Assembly (NCBI GenBank): GCA_022649135.1
Contig: JALCNP010000008.1
Span: forward strand, 1-64,000
Reading direction: 5' to 3'
DNA: 64,000 nt
Source of the DNA: Bifidobacterium sp.
GTDB taxonomy: Bacteria > Actinomycetota > Actinomycetes > Actinomycetales > Bifidobacteriaceae
The stretch's first letter is position 1. Every line of letters begins with the position of its first letter. Both the position numbers and the translations under genes were made by a program. This document shows, one piece after another, positions 47,195 to 55,491 of the stretch. The notes below the pieces were generated by a model, which saw only the letters and a program-made list of their open reading frames with translations, had not been told where the DNA came from and did no database searches.

Positions 47195-48160
47195 ATGTGC
47201 GGCAGCATCACCAAACGGCATCTGTCCCGCTCCACGGTCGTCGGCGTCGTCCGCGCTGCGATCCCCGACTGCTCCGTTCGCGGCGTCTGCGAACTGACAG
47301 AAGGCTATTTCAATGCGGCCTACGCGGTCGACTGCGACGGCGGCCGGCGCTGCATCGTGAAGGTCGCCCCCTCCCCCGACACCCCCGTCATGTCATACGA
47401 GCACGATCTGATGTCCGTCGAGATCTCCACGATGCGCACCATCGCCCGCCTCACGGACATCCCCGTTCCCCGCGTGCTTTTCCAGGATGACCGCGGGAAG
47501 CTCTGCGGCTCTCCTCTGTTCGTCATGACGCGGATGCCGGGCGCCAGCCTCAGCTCGCTTCGCGGGCGCGGGCTGGTGGACGATGCCGACCACGCGCGCA
47601 TTCTCCACGACATCGGAACGTACAACGCACGAATAAACTCCATCCATCCCGCCCTTTTCGGCTACCCCGCACTGAGGACGACATGGTCGAACTCATGGCA
47701 TGCGGCCTTCTCCACCATGCTGGGCATGGCCCTCGGCGACGCCGGACGGGTGAACTGCGATCTGGGCCTGGATGCCGGCAGACTGCTGACCGCCCTGAGC
47801 CGCGAGGGACCCATCTTCAACCAGGTCCGCCGACCCTCTCTTGTTCACTGGGATCTATGGGATGGGAACATCTTCGTGGACGGAGGCCGGATCAGCGGCA
47901 TCATCGACTGGGAGCGGTCATTGTGGGCCGACCCGCTGATGGAGGTGGGGTTCCGCCGCCATTGCAGAGACGACGCGTTCATGAAGGGCTATGGAATGTC
48001 CCGGCCAACGGCAGACGAGGAGAGACGAAGCCTGTGGTATGACATCTACATGATGATTCTTCTGGCGCAGGAGGGAGAGTACCGCCATTACGCGGAGGAC
48101 TCCATCCGGCGCTGGGCCATGCCCATCCTGCAAGACAGGGTGGATGAACTGTCTCGCTGA
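47195..48160 (+). CDS. APH-family phosphotransferase
   Basis: 321 residues of aminoglycoside-phosphotransferase fold: GYFNAAYAVDCDGGRRCIVK as nucleotide loop and ATP lysine, Brenner motif HWDLWDGN (His218, Asp220, Asn225) and IIDWE (Asp238). Members phosphorylate antibiotics, homoserine, choline or other small alcohols. The sequence is not specific to any known resistance enzyme, so a metabolic or macrolide-like substrate remains open. GGAGG before the ATG. Monocistronic, followed by tRNA-Arg. Confidence 0.83.
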   Translation: MCGSITKRHLSRSTVVGVVRAAIPDCSVRGVCELTEGYFNAAYAVDCDGGRRCIVKVAPSPDTPVMSYEHDLMSVEISTMRTIARLTDIPVPRVLFQDDRGKLCGSPLFVMTRMPGASLSSLRGRGLVDDADHARILHDIGTYNARINSIHPALFGYPALRTTWSNSWHAAFSTMLGMALGDAGRVNCDLGLDAGRLLTALSREGPIFNQVRRPSLVHWDLWDGNIFVDGGRISGIIDWERSLWADPLMEVGFRRHCRDDAFMKGYGMSRPTADEERRSLWYDIYMMILLAQEGEYRHYAEDSIRRWAMPILQDRVDELSR

Positions 48161-48271
48161 TTGCGCTCGGGGCCGAGCCGGGCCGCAGACGCGATCGGCG
48201 GGTTCCTTCCGCTCCTACGGACACGGGAATACCCCCTATCCACCCCGATTGCTATAATCAAAGATTGTTTT

Positions 48272-48345
48272 GGCCCCGTAGCTCAGCTGGATAGAGCGAC
48301 TGACTTCTAATCTGTAGGTCGTCGGTTCGAACCCGACCGGGGTCA
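48272..48345 (+). tRNA. tRNA-Arg (anticodon TCT)
   Basis: A 74-nt cloverleaf. The acceptor GGCCCCG pairs with CGGGGTC, the D arm is GCTC/GAGC, the anticodon loop CTTCTAA gives TCT, and the T arm is GTCGG-TTCGAAC-CCGAC. The anticodon stem has one T-T mismatch at its middle (48301/48313). CCA is not encoded. A -10-like TATAAT lies at 48253-48258. It reads AGA codons, rare in this GC-rich genome. Confidence 0.95.
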
Positions 48346-48620
48346 CTTACTCCTGTAAGGGTTTATATATTCAAACCGCCGGCTTGTCACAACGTCATGA
48401 GCGCCATATGCGTGTCATGCCGCAAAACGGGATCGGGTGCCGCAGACCCGGACCGACCGTTCGCGGCCACCGGCCCACAGGCACCGGTCACCGCCCACCG
48501 GCTCGCAGACGCCGGGATTCGCGAATGTGATTCAGCCCACTATGGACGTTTTCGTATGGCGTCGGACCCCTTTTCCGCATATACCGGTCAGACCCTGTAC
48601 ACATGGACAAGGAGGTTGAT

Positions 48621-48812
48621 ATGAATGTAGCAGACGACGCAAAGAAGGCAATGAAGGACGCGGGCGAGAAGATCGCGGATGTCGCCGGTGATGTCAAGGA
48701 CAAGGTGGCCGATGCATTCGATGATGCAAAGGACGCCTCCAAGGACGCTGCGGACAAGGTCGGCAAGGCGGCCAAGGACGCGGCGGACAAGGCCAAGGAC
48801 TCCCTCGAATAA
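48621..48812 (+). CDS. Small Lys/Asp/Ala-rich helical protein
   Basis: 63 residues, nearly all K, D, A, V (DDAKKAMKDAGEKIADVAGD; KDASKDAADKVGKAAKDAAD), an 11-residue-like repeat as in LEA or CsbD/MT0933-like proteins. It is predicted to be one long amphipathic helix, likely stress-induced or binding membrane or DNA. AAGGAGG ribosome site. A UUCG-loop terminator follows 20 bp after the stop. Confidence 0.75.
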   Translation: MNVADDAKKAMKDAGEKIADVAGDVKDKVADAFDDAKDASKDAADKVGKAAKDAADKAKDSLE

Positions 48813-48831
48813 CACATGCGACCGCATCCTC

Positions 48832-48857
48832 AGGGGCCCCGCTTCGGCGGGGCCCCT
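48832..48857 (+). terminator. Hairpin with UUCG tetraloop
   Basis: AGGGGCCCCGC-TTCG-GCGGGGCCCCT is a perfect 11-bp GC stem closed by the very stable UUCG loop. It ends the small helical-protein transcript. There is no U-run, as is often the case in actinobacteria. Confidence 0.8.
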
Positions 48858-49015
48858 CCCTATAAGCGGGGACCTTCGCATAACGGGCTATCAATGGACC
48901 GTTCGTGCCGCGGCGCGAACGGTCCAGCCATGAGAAACACAGGCGCGGTGCACGTCCGTTGCGCATGTCCCCGCCGCCGAAGTGCGGCGATCGGGAAACG
49001 GGGCGACGATGATGG

Positions 49016-49882
49016 TCATCCGTCCTCTCGCGGCCGCGTGCGCCGATCCTCCTGACCATGACGATATTGTCCTCCATCGATTCGCCTCGACCATTCCTCG
49101 ACCTGCCTGTCGCTGAGGCCGAATGTCTTCTGAAGATTCACGGAGAGAGCGCGCACCGCCCTCTCGCGCTCTTCCTGCGAGACGCCCGAACGATGCGCCA
49201 CCCGCCCGTAGGAGCGCATATAACCCATGAAACGTCTCTTGTCCGCCTCGGACAGGTCCATGAAGGTGTCAAGCCCATCCCGGCCAAGCTGCGAGACCTC
49301 GGCAACCTCCTGCTGCCTCCCGGCATTGGATATGAAGGATTGAATGGGGATGATGATGAGCAGCACGAAGCCCGGAACGGGATAGAAATACGACAGGGCG
49401 GTGAACAGCACGATCAATCCCATGCCGATGAACAAAGAGTTGCCGAAAATATACCCGTATGTCCTGCGCGCATCATCGGATGACCCGCCCTTCGAGGGGA
49501 TGATGCTTTTGGCTATCACGGCCTCCAGCACCGTGACAAGAAGGTACGACACCCCGCACATCCCGACCGTGACGGAGGTGACGTCGGAGATCATCATGTG
49601 GGTGAACGCGGGAATCAGCGAAACGCAGAGAAGCAGCACAAAATCAAGAATGATCGCGCCATGAGAGACCTCGTCCACCTCATTGAACATCAGGGCATGC
49701 TTGTACCAGCAGTCGGCCACATAGCAAAAACTCACCACATAGATGCCGATGTTGATCGCGAACTGCCGGTAATCGAACTGGCCATGAACAATCTCGACCG
49801 GCACCTCCAGCACCATGATCGTCAGAATGATCGCGAAAACCGCGTCGCTGAAGACGTCGAACCTCTCTTTGAACTTGTGCAA
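49016..49882 (-). CDS. TMEM175-like potassium channel subunit
   Basis: 288 residues of the DUF1211/TMEM175 family, with the signature ERFDVFSDAVFAIILTIMVL in the first helix, then about five more helices up to residue 190 and a cytosolic tail with FMDLSEADKRRFMGYMRSYG. Bacterial TMEM175 proteins form leaky K+ channels. The frame is open far upstream, but family similarity begins at LHKFKERF. A TTG there (49882) has GGGGAGG 5 bases upstream, so it is the likely start. Confidence 0.75.
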   Translation of the reverse strand: MHKFKERFDVFSDAVFAIILTIMVLEVPVEIVHGQFDYRQFAINIGIYVVSFCYVADCWYKHALMFNEVDEVSHGAIILDFVLLLCVSLIPAFTHMMISDVTSVTVGMCGVSYLLVTVLEAVIAKSIIPSKGGSSDDARRTYGYIFGNSLFIGMGLIVLFTALSYFYPVPGFVLLIIIPIQSFISNAGRQQEVAEVSQLGRDGLDTFMDLSEADKRRFMGYMRSYGRVAHRSGVSQEERERAVRALSVNLQKTFGLSDRQVEEWSRRIDGGQYRHGQEDRRTRPREDG

Positions 49883-50255
49883 CGGACACCTCCCCTGGGA
49901 ACGGAAACCGGCGATGGGGCCATCCGTGCCATCACCGGGACGACACCCGGCACGCCCATCCGGATATGTCGTCAATCGTACCGCTCGCCGGCACCGCCCC
50001 ACGCAAGGTGAATCCTCCTCGGTGGCGCGCGACGCCGCCGATTCCGTCTCGCCCCCACCCGACGCGTCCTCCCTGGTCCCGCAGGGGAAAGAGCGGGCGT
50101 AGGGGCAACCGTGCGGCACCCCGTTCCCCCCACCGCTCAATAACCGCATCGATCGCCGGCGGGCTTGTGGGCACGCTTCGACCGGTGTTAGAGTGGTGGC
50201 GGACCATCAAGGTGGCCCGGTAAAAATGGCACATTGGCACAATGGAGTGGATCAT

Positions 50256-51041
50256 ATGTCTGATAAAAGAGTTGCAGTCATTACCGGCAGCGGCCGCGGC
50301 ATAGGCAAGGGAATCGCGGAGCGTCTGGCCCGGGACGGATATTGCGTCGTGATCGCTGACCTCGATCCCCACACGGCCCAAGAGACCGCACGGGAGCTGA
50401 CGGACAAGGGTTTCGCGGCGGCCAGCGTCGCCGGAGACGTCTCCCGCAAGGAGGATCACCGCACATTCGTCCAGACCGCCGTCGACGAGTTCGGCCGGCT
50501 GGACACCTACGTGAACAACGCCGGAATCGCGCAGATCAAACTTCTGCAGGATGAGACGCCTGAGGACATCGAGAAGATCTTCAGCATCAACGTCTACGGC
50601 GACCTGTACGGAATCCAGGCGGCCACCGAGCAGTTCCGCAAGCAGGACGACGGCGAGCGCATACGCAAGATCATCAACGCCTCCAGCATCGCCGGCCACA
50701 TCGCCTTCGATCTTCTCGGCGCCTATTCGGCAACCAAATTCGCGGTTCGCGGTCTCACCCAGGCGGCGGCGAAGGAACTTGGCAGGGATCACATCACGGT
50801 CAACGCATACTGCCCGGGAATCGTCGGCACGGACATGTGGGACCTCATCGACGAAAAGATGGTGGAGCTCAAGGGTGGAAAGAAAGGGCAGTATCTGAAG
50901 CAGTATTCGCAGTCCATCACCCTGGGCCGGGTGGAGACGCCGGCCGACGTTGCCGACTACGTCTCGTATCTCGCCTCTCCTGGAGCCGACTACATGACGG
51001 GGCAGTCGGTCCAGATCGACGGCGGAATCCAGTTCATCTAG
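50256..51041 (+). CDS. SDR oxidoreductase, diacetyl/acetoin reductase-like
   Basis: 261 residues of the classical short-chain dehydrogenase fold: cofactor loop TGSGRGIG (11-18), NNAG at 87-90, catalytic Ser143 or 144, Tyr157 and Lys161. The region IAQIKLLQDETPEDIEKIF and NVYGDLYGIQAATEQF is close to diacetyl reductases ((S)-acetoin forming). It would reduce diacetyl to acetoin and 2,3-butanediol with NADH. The exact substrate is inferred. GGAG before the ATG at 50256; terminator hairpin 54 bp after the stop. Confidence 0.8.
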   Translation: MSDKRVAVITGSGRGIGKGIAERLARDGYCVVIADLDPHTAQETARELTDKGFAAASVAGDVSRKEDHRTFVQTAVDEFGRLDTYVNNAGIAQIKLLQDETPEDIEKIFSINVYGDLYGIQAATEQFRKQDDGERIRKIINASSIAGHIAFDLLGAYSATKFAVRGLTQAAAKELGRDHITVNAYCPGIVGTDMWDLIDEKMVELKGGKKGQYLKQYSQSITLGRVETPADVADYVSYLASPGADYMTGQSVQIDGGIQFI

Positions 51042-51094
51042 CCCCGGGTCCGGCCTTCGGCCGCTACGGGAATCAGATAGGCAGTCGCCTGCGC

Positions 51095-51128
51095 AGAGGG
51101 GCTCGTTCATACGAAAGCGAGCCCCTCT
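51095..51128 (+). terminator. Hairpin after the SDR gene
   Basis: AGAGGGGCTCG (51095-51105) and CGAGCCCCTCT (51118-51128), 11-bp perfect stem with a 12-nt loop, 54 bp after the SDR stop codon. Short T-containing sequence follows (TTGCG). Confidence 0.7.
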
Positions 51129-51194
51129 TGCGTATGCACTGGCGATTCCCGTTATCCGCATATCCTTGCGTACCGACTGCGCGACGCATGGTGT

Positions 51195-51273
51195 GCGCCT
51201 GCGGAGACGGTAGCCCCCTGAATTCGGCGCATGCCATGCATGGCCTGGCATGCGCCGGCGGAGACGGCGAGCC
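51195..51273 (+). repeat. Duplicated GCGGAGACGG element upstream of sodA
   Basis: Two copies of GCGCC-(T/G)-GCGGAGACGG-(N1-2)-AGCC at 51195-51215 and 51252-51273, separated by the hairpin GGCGCATGCCA/TGGCATGCGCC (51226-51256). A strong AAGGAGG follows at about 51281, far from the sodA start. The region 51042-51538 has no convincing gene. The duplicated, foldable block may be a leader RNA or regulator site. Confidence 0.5.
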
Positions 51274-51538
51274 GTCGCGGTAAGGAGGAGGCAGGGTGAT
51301 GTTCGGCGCGGGAGCATACATTGCGCATCCCGAAAGCCGCGGAGGACGGGGATGTGAGGGCGCGGGAGCACGTTCCACCCGCCAACCGTCGTCGACCGGG
51401 CACAGCCCTGTGCACCATTATTCTCCACAGGCGCACCGTGCATCAAGCCCAATCCCCGGACAGCCGAACCGGCCGACGGGACGGCCGAATTTGATATTTT
51501 TGAATCGAACAGCCACATACCAACCGAAAGGACAACAC

Positions 51539-52141
51539 ATGAACGCATACACCCTTCCCGACCTCCCCTATGACTATTCCGCCCTGGAGCCATACATCTC
51601 CGGCCGAATCATGGAGCTGCACCACTCCAAACACCATCAGGCATACGTCACCGGGGCGAACACCGCCCTGGAGCAGCTGGCCCAGGCCAGGGACAGCAAC
51701 GACTTCACCTTCATCAACAAACTCGAGAAGGACCTCGCCTTCAATCTCGGCGGCCATATCAACCACAGCATCTTCTGGACGAACATGTCCCCCAATGGAG
51801 GGGGACGCCCGGAGGGGGAGCTCGCCGCCGCGCTCGACGAGTACTTCGGATCCTTCGACAAGTTCCAGGCTCAATTCACCGCCACCGCCCTCGGGGTGCA
51901 GGGATCAGGCTGGGCGGTGCTCGCCTGGGACTCTCTCGCGCAGCGGCCCGTGGTGTTCCAGCTGCTTGACCAGCAGGACAACATGCCCGCCGGCATGATT
52001 CCCCTCCTGCAGCTGGACGTATGGGAGCATGCCTACTATCTGGATTATCAGAACGTGCGCGCCGACTATGTGAAGGCGTTCTGGAACATCGCCAACTGGG
52101 ACGACGCAGCACGCAGGCTCGCCAACGCCATCCGCAAGTAG
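51539..52141 (+). CDS. sodA: Superoxide dismutase, Mn-type
   Basis: 200 residues of the Fe/Mn-SOD family. Metal ligands are His28 (LHHSKHH), His76 (GHINHSIFW), Asp160 and His164 (LDVWEHAYYLDY). The Gly just before the second ligand and the Gln in LDQQDN are Mn-type features. Converts superoxide to peroxide and oxygen. Start at 51539 with GAAAGGA. An in-frame extension from 51296 has its own strong ribosome site but no conserved sequence. Most gut bifidobacteria lack SOD; insect-associated relatives have it, which hints at an oxygen-exposed habitat. Confidence 0.92.
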   Translation: MNAYTLPDLPYDYSALEPYISGRIMELHHSKHHQAYVTGANTALEQLAQARDSNDFTFINKLEKDLAFNLGGHINHSIFWTNMSPNGGGRPEGELAAALDEYFGSFDKFQAQFTATALGVQGSGWAVLAWDSLAQRPVVFQLLDQQDNMPAGMIPLLQLDVWEHAYYLDYQNVRADYVKAFWNIANWDDAARRLANAIRK

Positions 52142-52278
52142 CAGCCCCCAGGGATTTCGTGAGCCACCCGTTGCGGTCACGGCCCGCAGCCCATGGAACC
52201 ATCCACGGGCTGCGGGCCCGCTGATTCACGCCAGCCCGGTCGGTCCGCGAACACACCGGTTCCGCGCGCACCTGGCTC

Positions 52279-53559
52279 CTATGGGTGGATCACCGTGTCC
52301 TGTGCCAGGCGCGCATGCAGATTCTGATCGAAAAGACGCACCGAGGGCACCGCCGCGATGAGTGCCGCACACAGCAGCGCACCCACGCCGGCGACCACAA
52401 ACATCCACTGCACGCCGATGCGATCGGCGACGGGACCGGCGATCACAAGCCCCACCGGGCCGGAGAGATTCATCAGAGACATCTGCACCCCGAAAACCCG
52501 TCCGAGCTCCTGCGGCGGAAACGACTGCTGCACCATGGCCGTGGGCAGCGTCCCCGGGAACGCCGTCGCCAACCCGGCGAGGGTGTTAAGAGCCACGAAC
52601 ATCGCGAAGCCACGCATGGTGGGCGGAAGAACGCCACACAGACCAAAGGACACGCCGAGCACGCCCATGGCCACCATGACGGGCCGCACCCGGTCGTTCC
52701 ACTTGCCGTAGGCGCCGATGATCGCCCCTCCGGCGAGGGAACCGACCGACCACACCATCTCCACGATGCCCGCCTGCGCGACTGTTCCATGAAAGAATGC
52801 GATGGTCATCAGCGGGTACATGCTTGCGGCCGGCATCAGCGTCAGCCCGAACAGGGAGCTGATGGCGATCATGGGCCACAGTCCCCTTGCGGTGCCGATT
52901 CTCTTCAGACCGAATATCGCATCGGCGACGACATGCGGCCGTTCGCCTAAGGTTGCGGCATTCGAGCGGATGGTTATGAAGAGCAGCATCACGATGCCCA
53001 GTGCGGCACCGAGCACGTCCAGAAGGATCAGGGCATTGATCGGGACGAACCCGTACAGCATCGCCCCCAGCGCCGGGGACACGATAAGGGTCGCGGATTG
53101 CACCATGCCCAGCTGGCCGTTGATCTGCGTGATATGGGACGGGGGAACCAGCGTCGGAACGATGGATTGGATGGTGGGCATCTGGAAGGTCTGGGCGACC
53201 GCCCTCACCAGCAGGGACACATACACCAGCCACAGGGGGAAGGTCGAATTCACGGTGCCGACCACGGACAGGACCACCGCCGCGGCCGCGGCGACCACAT
53301 CGGGAACGATCAGCAACGCCTTCTTGTTCCATCGATCGACGAACGTGCCGACGAAGGGGCTGAGAACCACCATGGGAAGCATGGCAAGCAGCGTCGCCCG
53401 ACTGAGGACCGTGGCGGATCCAGATTTCTGGGTGAGATACCAGACAATGGCATATTGAACGACCATCGAGGTGATTCCGGTGATGAACTGGCTCGCCAGA
53501 AACAGAAGGCTGTTCAATCGCCATGGCCCGGGAAGCGCCGGGGCTTGCGGATGGTTCAT
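52279..53559 (-). CDS. MFS efflux transporter
   Basis: About 426 residues with twelve predicted helices and the MFS loop FVDRWNKK between helices 2 and 3. The layout resembles MefA-like drug exporters of DHA3 type (helix 1 SLLFLASQFITGITSMVVQY). The substrate cannot be inferred; macrolide or other drugs are typical of the group. Start at 53559 is set by family similarity; the ribosome site is weak. Confidence 0.8.
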   Translation of the reverse strand: MNHPQAPALPGPWRLNSLLFLASQFITGITSMVVQYAIVWYLTQKSGSATVLSRATLLAMLPMVVLSPFVGTFVDRWNKKALLIVPDVVAAAAAVVLSVVGTVNSTFPLWLVYVSLLVRAVAQTFQMPTIQSIVPTLVPPSHITQINGQLGMVQSATLIVSPALGAMLYGFVPINALILLDVLGAALGIVMLLFITIRSNAATLGERPHVVADAIFGLKRIGTARGLWPMIAISSLFGLTLMPAASMYPLMTIAFFHGTVAQAGIVEMVWSVGSLAGGAIIGAYGKWNDRVRPVMVAMGVLGVSFGLCGVLPPTMRGFAMFVALNTLAGLATAFPGTLPTAMVQQSFPPQELGRVFGVQMSLMNLSGPVGLVIAGPVADRIGVQWMFVVAGVGALLCAALIAAVPSVRLFDQNLHARLAQDTVIHP

Positions 53560-53987
53560 GGTGAGGGCTTTCTCATTGGCTCGTAGCGGGCGGCGGCATC
53601 CATGCGCGGACGAGCACCCATGCGGCCCGTCCGGCAGTCGCAGACGAGCCCGCGGCACCGCAAGCGGCACGGCCACGGCCCCCAAGGACGGCGCCTTGCG
53701 CACACCCAGTGTATCGCAGACCCCGGGCCAGTTGTTTCGAGAAGGTGACGGGGACCTTCTCGGACGACACCGCGCGAAACCGCCGCCCGTCGCGCGCCGG
53801 CAGGTACGGCGCGGTGGCCGCGAAGCATAAGCTGCAAGAAAACAGGCGACGCGGACACGGACCATCGACGCCTATTGTGGTAGAAGGCATGACTGCCGCA
53901 CGACGGAAGGCCCGATCGGCGCAGGCGCAAACGGCCGCGGCACACGCGCCGACGGCAACGACCACGATTCTTGCAAGGCAGGCGATT
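53560..53987. other. Divergent intergenic region
   Basis: No gene supported between the MFS and aldehyde dehydrogenase genes. Both promoters must lie here. The dehydrogenase frame is open from 53709, but the extra N-terminus is Ala/Arg-rich and has no family match. Confidence 0.4.
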
Positions 53988-55409
53988 ATGAACGACAGGG
54001 AAACGGTGATCTTCACCCATCTGCGCAACGGCTTCGACCGAGGCATCTCACGGCCTCTCTCCTGGAGGGCGTACCAGCTGGACTCGATGGCCCGCATGGT
54101 GAGGGACAATGCAGAAAGGATCACCCGGGCGGTGCACGCCGACATGGGCAAGCCTCCCGCCGAGACCGTTCTCATGGAAATCGACATGCTGATGCACGAG
54201 ATCCGTTTCGTCAAACCCCGCATGCGGATGTGGGCGGCACGCCATCACAAGGCGGCCCCGATCCTCATGCAGCCCGCACGCACATGGACCCATGCCCGGC
54301 CGCAGGGGGTCGTTCTCGTCATCTCACCGTGGAACTACCCTCTTCTTCTCAGTCTGCAGCCCATGGTCGATGCGATCGCCGCGGGGAACTGCGTGTGCCT
54401 CAAGCCATCCGAGCTTGCGCCGCAGACAAGCCGTCTCCTTGCCGAGCTTGTGCCGCGGTACCTCGACCCACGGGCGGTCGCGGTCGTCGAGGGGGATGCC
54501 GGGACGGCGACCCGGCTTCTCTCCCAGTCCTTCGATCATGTGTTCTACACCGGCTCCGGCCGCGTAGGGAAAATCGTCATGCACGCGGCAGCCGAGCATC
54601 TCACGCCCGTCACACTCGAGCTGGGCGGCAAGTCGCCGGTTTTCGTCGACGGGTCGACGAACGTGAGAGTCGCGGCACGTCGAATCGCATGGGGGCGCTT
54701 CATCAACGCCGGCCAAACATGCGTCGCCCCGGACTACGTCCTCGCCACGCCGGATGTCGCGGACGAGCTCACGAAGGAAATCGGCAGGGCGATCCGCATG
54801 TTCTTCGGCGCCGACCCCCGCGCCAGTTCGAGCTATGCGCGAATCATCAACGTACGGCAGTTCGATCGGCTCGTCGGTCTTCTGCCACGCGCCGAGGGAT
54901 CCGGGACCCCGGGGAAGCCGAAGCCACAGGAGGGTTGCGGCCGCATCGCCTTCGGTGGATCGCACGATCGCGACGACCTGTATGTCGAACCGACGGTTCT
55001 GACAGAAGTCGACCCCGATTCCGCCGTGATGAGGGAAGAGATATTCGGCCCGATACTACCGGTTCTGACGATTCCCGACGCAGTCCGTGCGGCACGTTTC
55101 ATCAATTCACGACCGCATCCGCTGTCCACCTACGTGTTCAGCAGAAACCCGCGGACCAGAGCGCTTTTCGAAGACTCCGTCGCAACCGGTGCCCTGGGGT
55201 TCGGCCTTCCTCTGGGCCATCTTGCGTCCAGCCGACTGCCGTTCTCGGGAATGAAGGATTCCGGTCTGGGGACCTATCACGGGAAGGCCGGCTTCCTCGA
55301 ATTCTCCCATGTCACCTCCGTGACGAGCAAACCCGGCGTACCCGATACGCTGAGAATCGCCTATCCCCCATACACCGACCCCAAGCGGCGCCTGTTCCGT
55401 CTCCTGTAG
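53988..55409 (+). CDS. Aldehyde dehydrogenase, class 3-like
   Basis: 473 residues with VLVISPWNYPLLLSLQPMVD, the general base Glu211 in ELGGKSP and nucleophile Cys245 in GQTCVAPDY, plus EEIFGPILPVLT. Length and sequence fit class 3 (fatty or aromatic aldehyde) dehydrogenases using NAD(P). The ATG at 53988 has AAGGCAGG about 7 bases upstream; ATGs at 53889 and 53709 would add a low-complexity N-terminus. Monocistronic. Confidence 0.87.
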   Translation: MNDRETVIFTHLRNGFDRGISRPLSWRAYQLDSMARMVRDNAERITRAVHADMGKPPAETVLMEIDMLMHEIRFVKPRMRMWAARHHKAAPILMQPARTWTHARPQGVVLVISPWNYPLLLSLQPMVDAIAAGNCVCLKPSELAPQTSRLLAELVPRYLDPRAVAVVEGDAGTATRLLSQSFDHVFYTGSGRVGKIVMHAAAEHLTPVTLELGGKSPVFVDGSTNVRVAARRIAWGRFINAGQTCVAPDYVLATPDVADELTKEIGRAIRMFFGADPRASSSYARIINVRQFDRLVGLLPRAEGSGTPGKPKPQEGCGRIAFGGSHDRDDLYVEPTVLTEVDPDSAVMREEIFGPILPVLTIPDAVRAARFINSRPHPLSTYVFSRNPRTRALFEDSVATGALGFGLPLGHLASSRLPFSGMKDSGLGTYHGKAGFLEFSHVTSVTSKPGVPDTLRIAYPPYTDPKRRLFRLL

Positions 55410-55491
55410 GGCGCCGTCCGCACGGTCGCCGCATCGGAGCGATGAATTACGATGACATCATCGTGTCTCATCGAAAAGATAGAATCGGGGC

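Noticed and set aside
51296..51538. 81-residue N-terminal extension of SodA
   Set aside because: It has a strong ribosome site but no similarity to SOD and no signal or transmembrane pattern; kept only as a leader finding.
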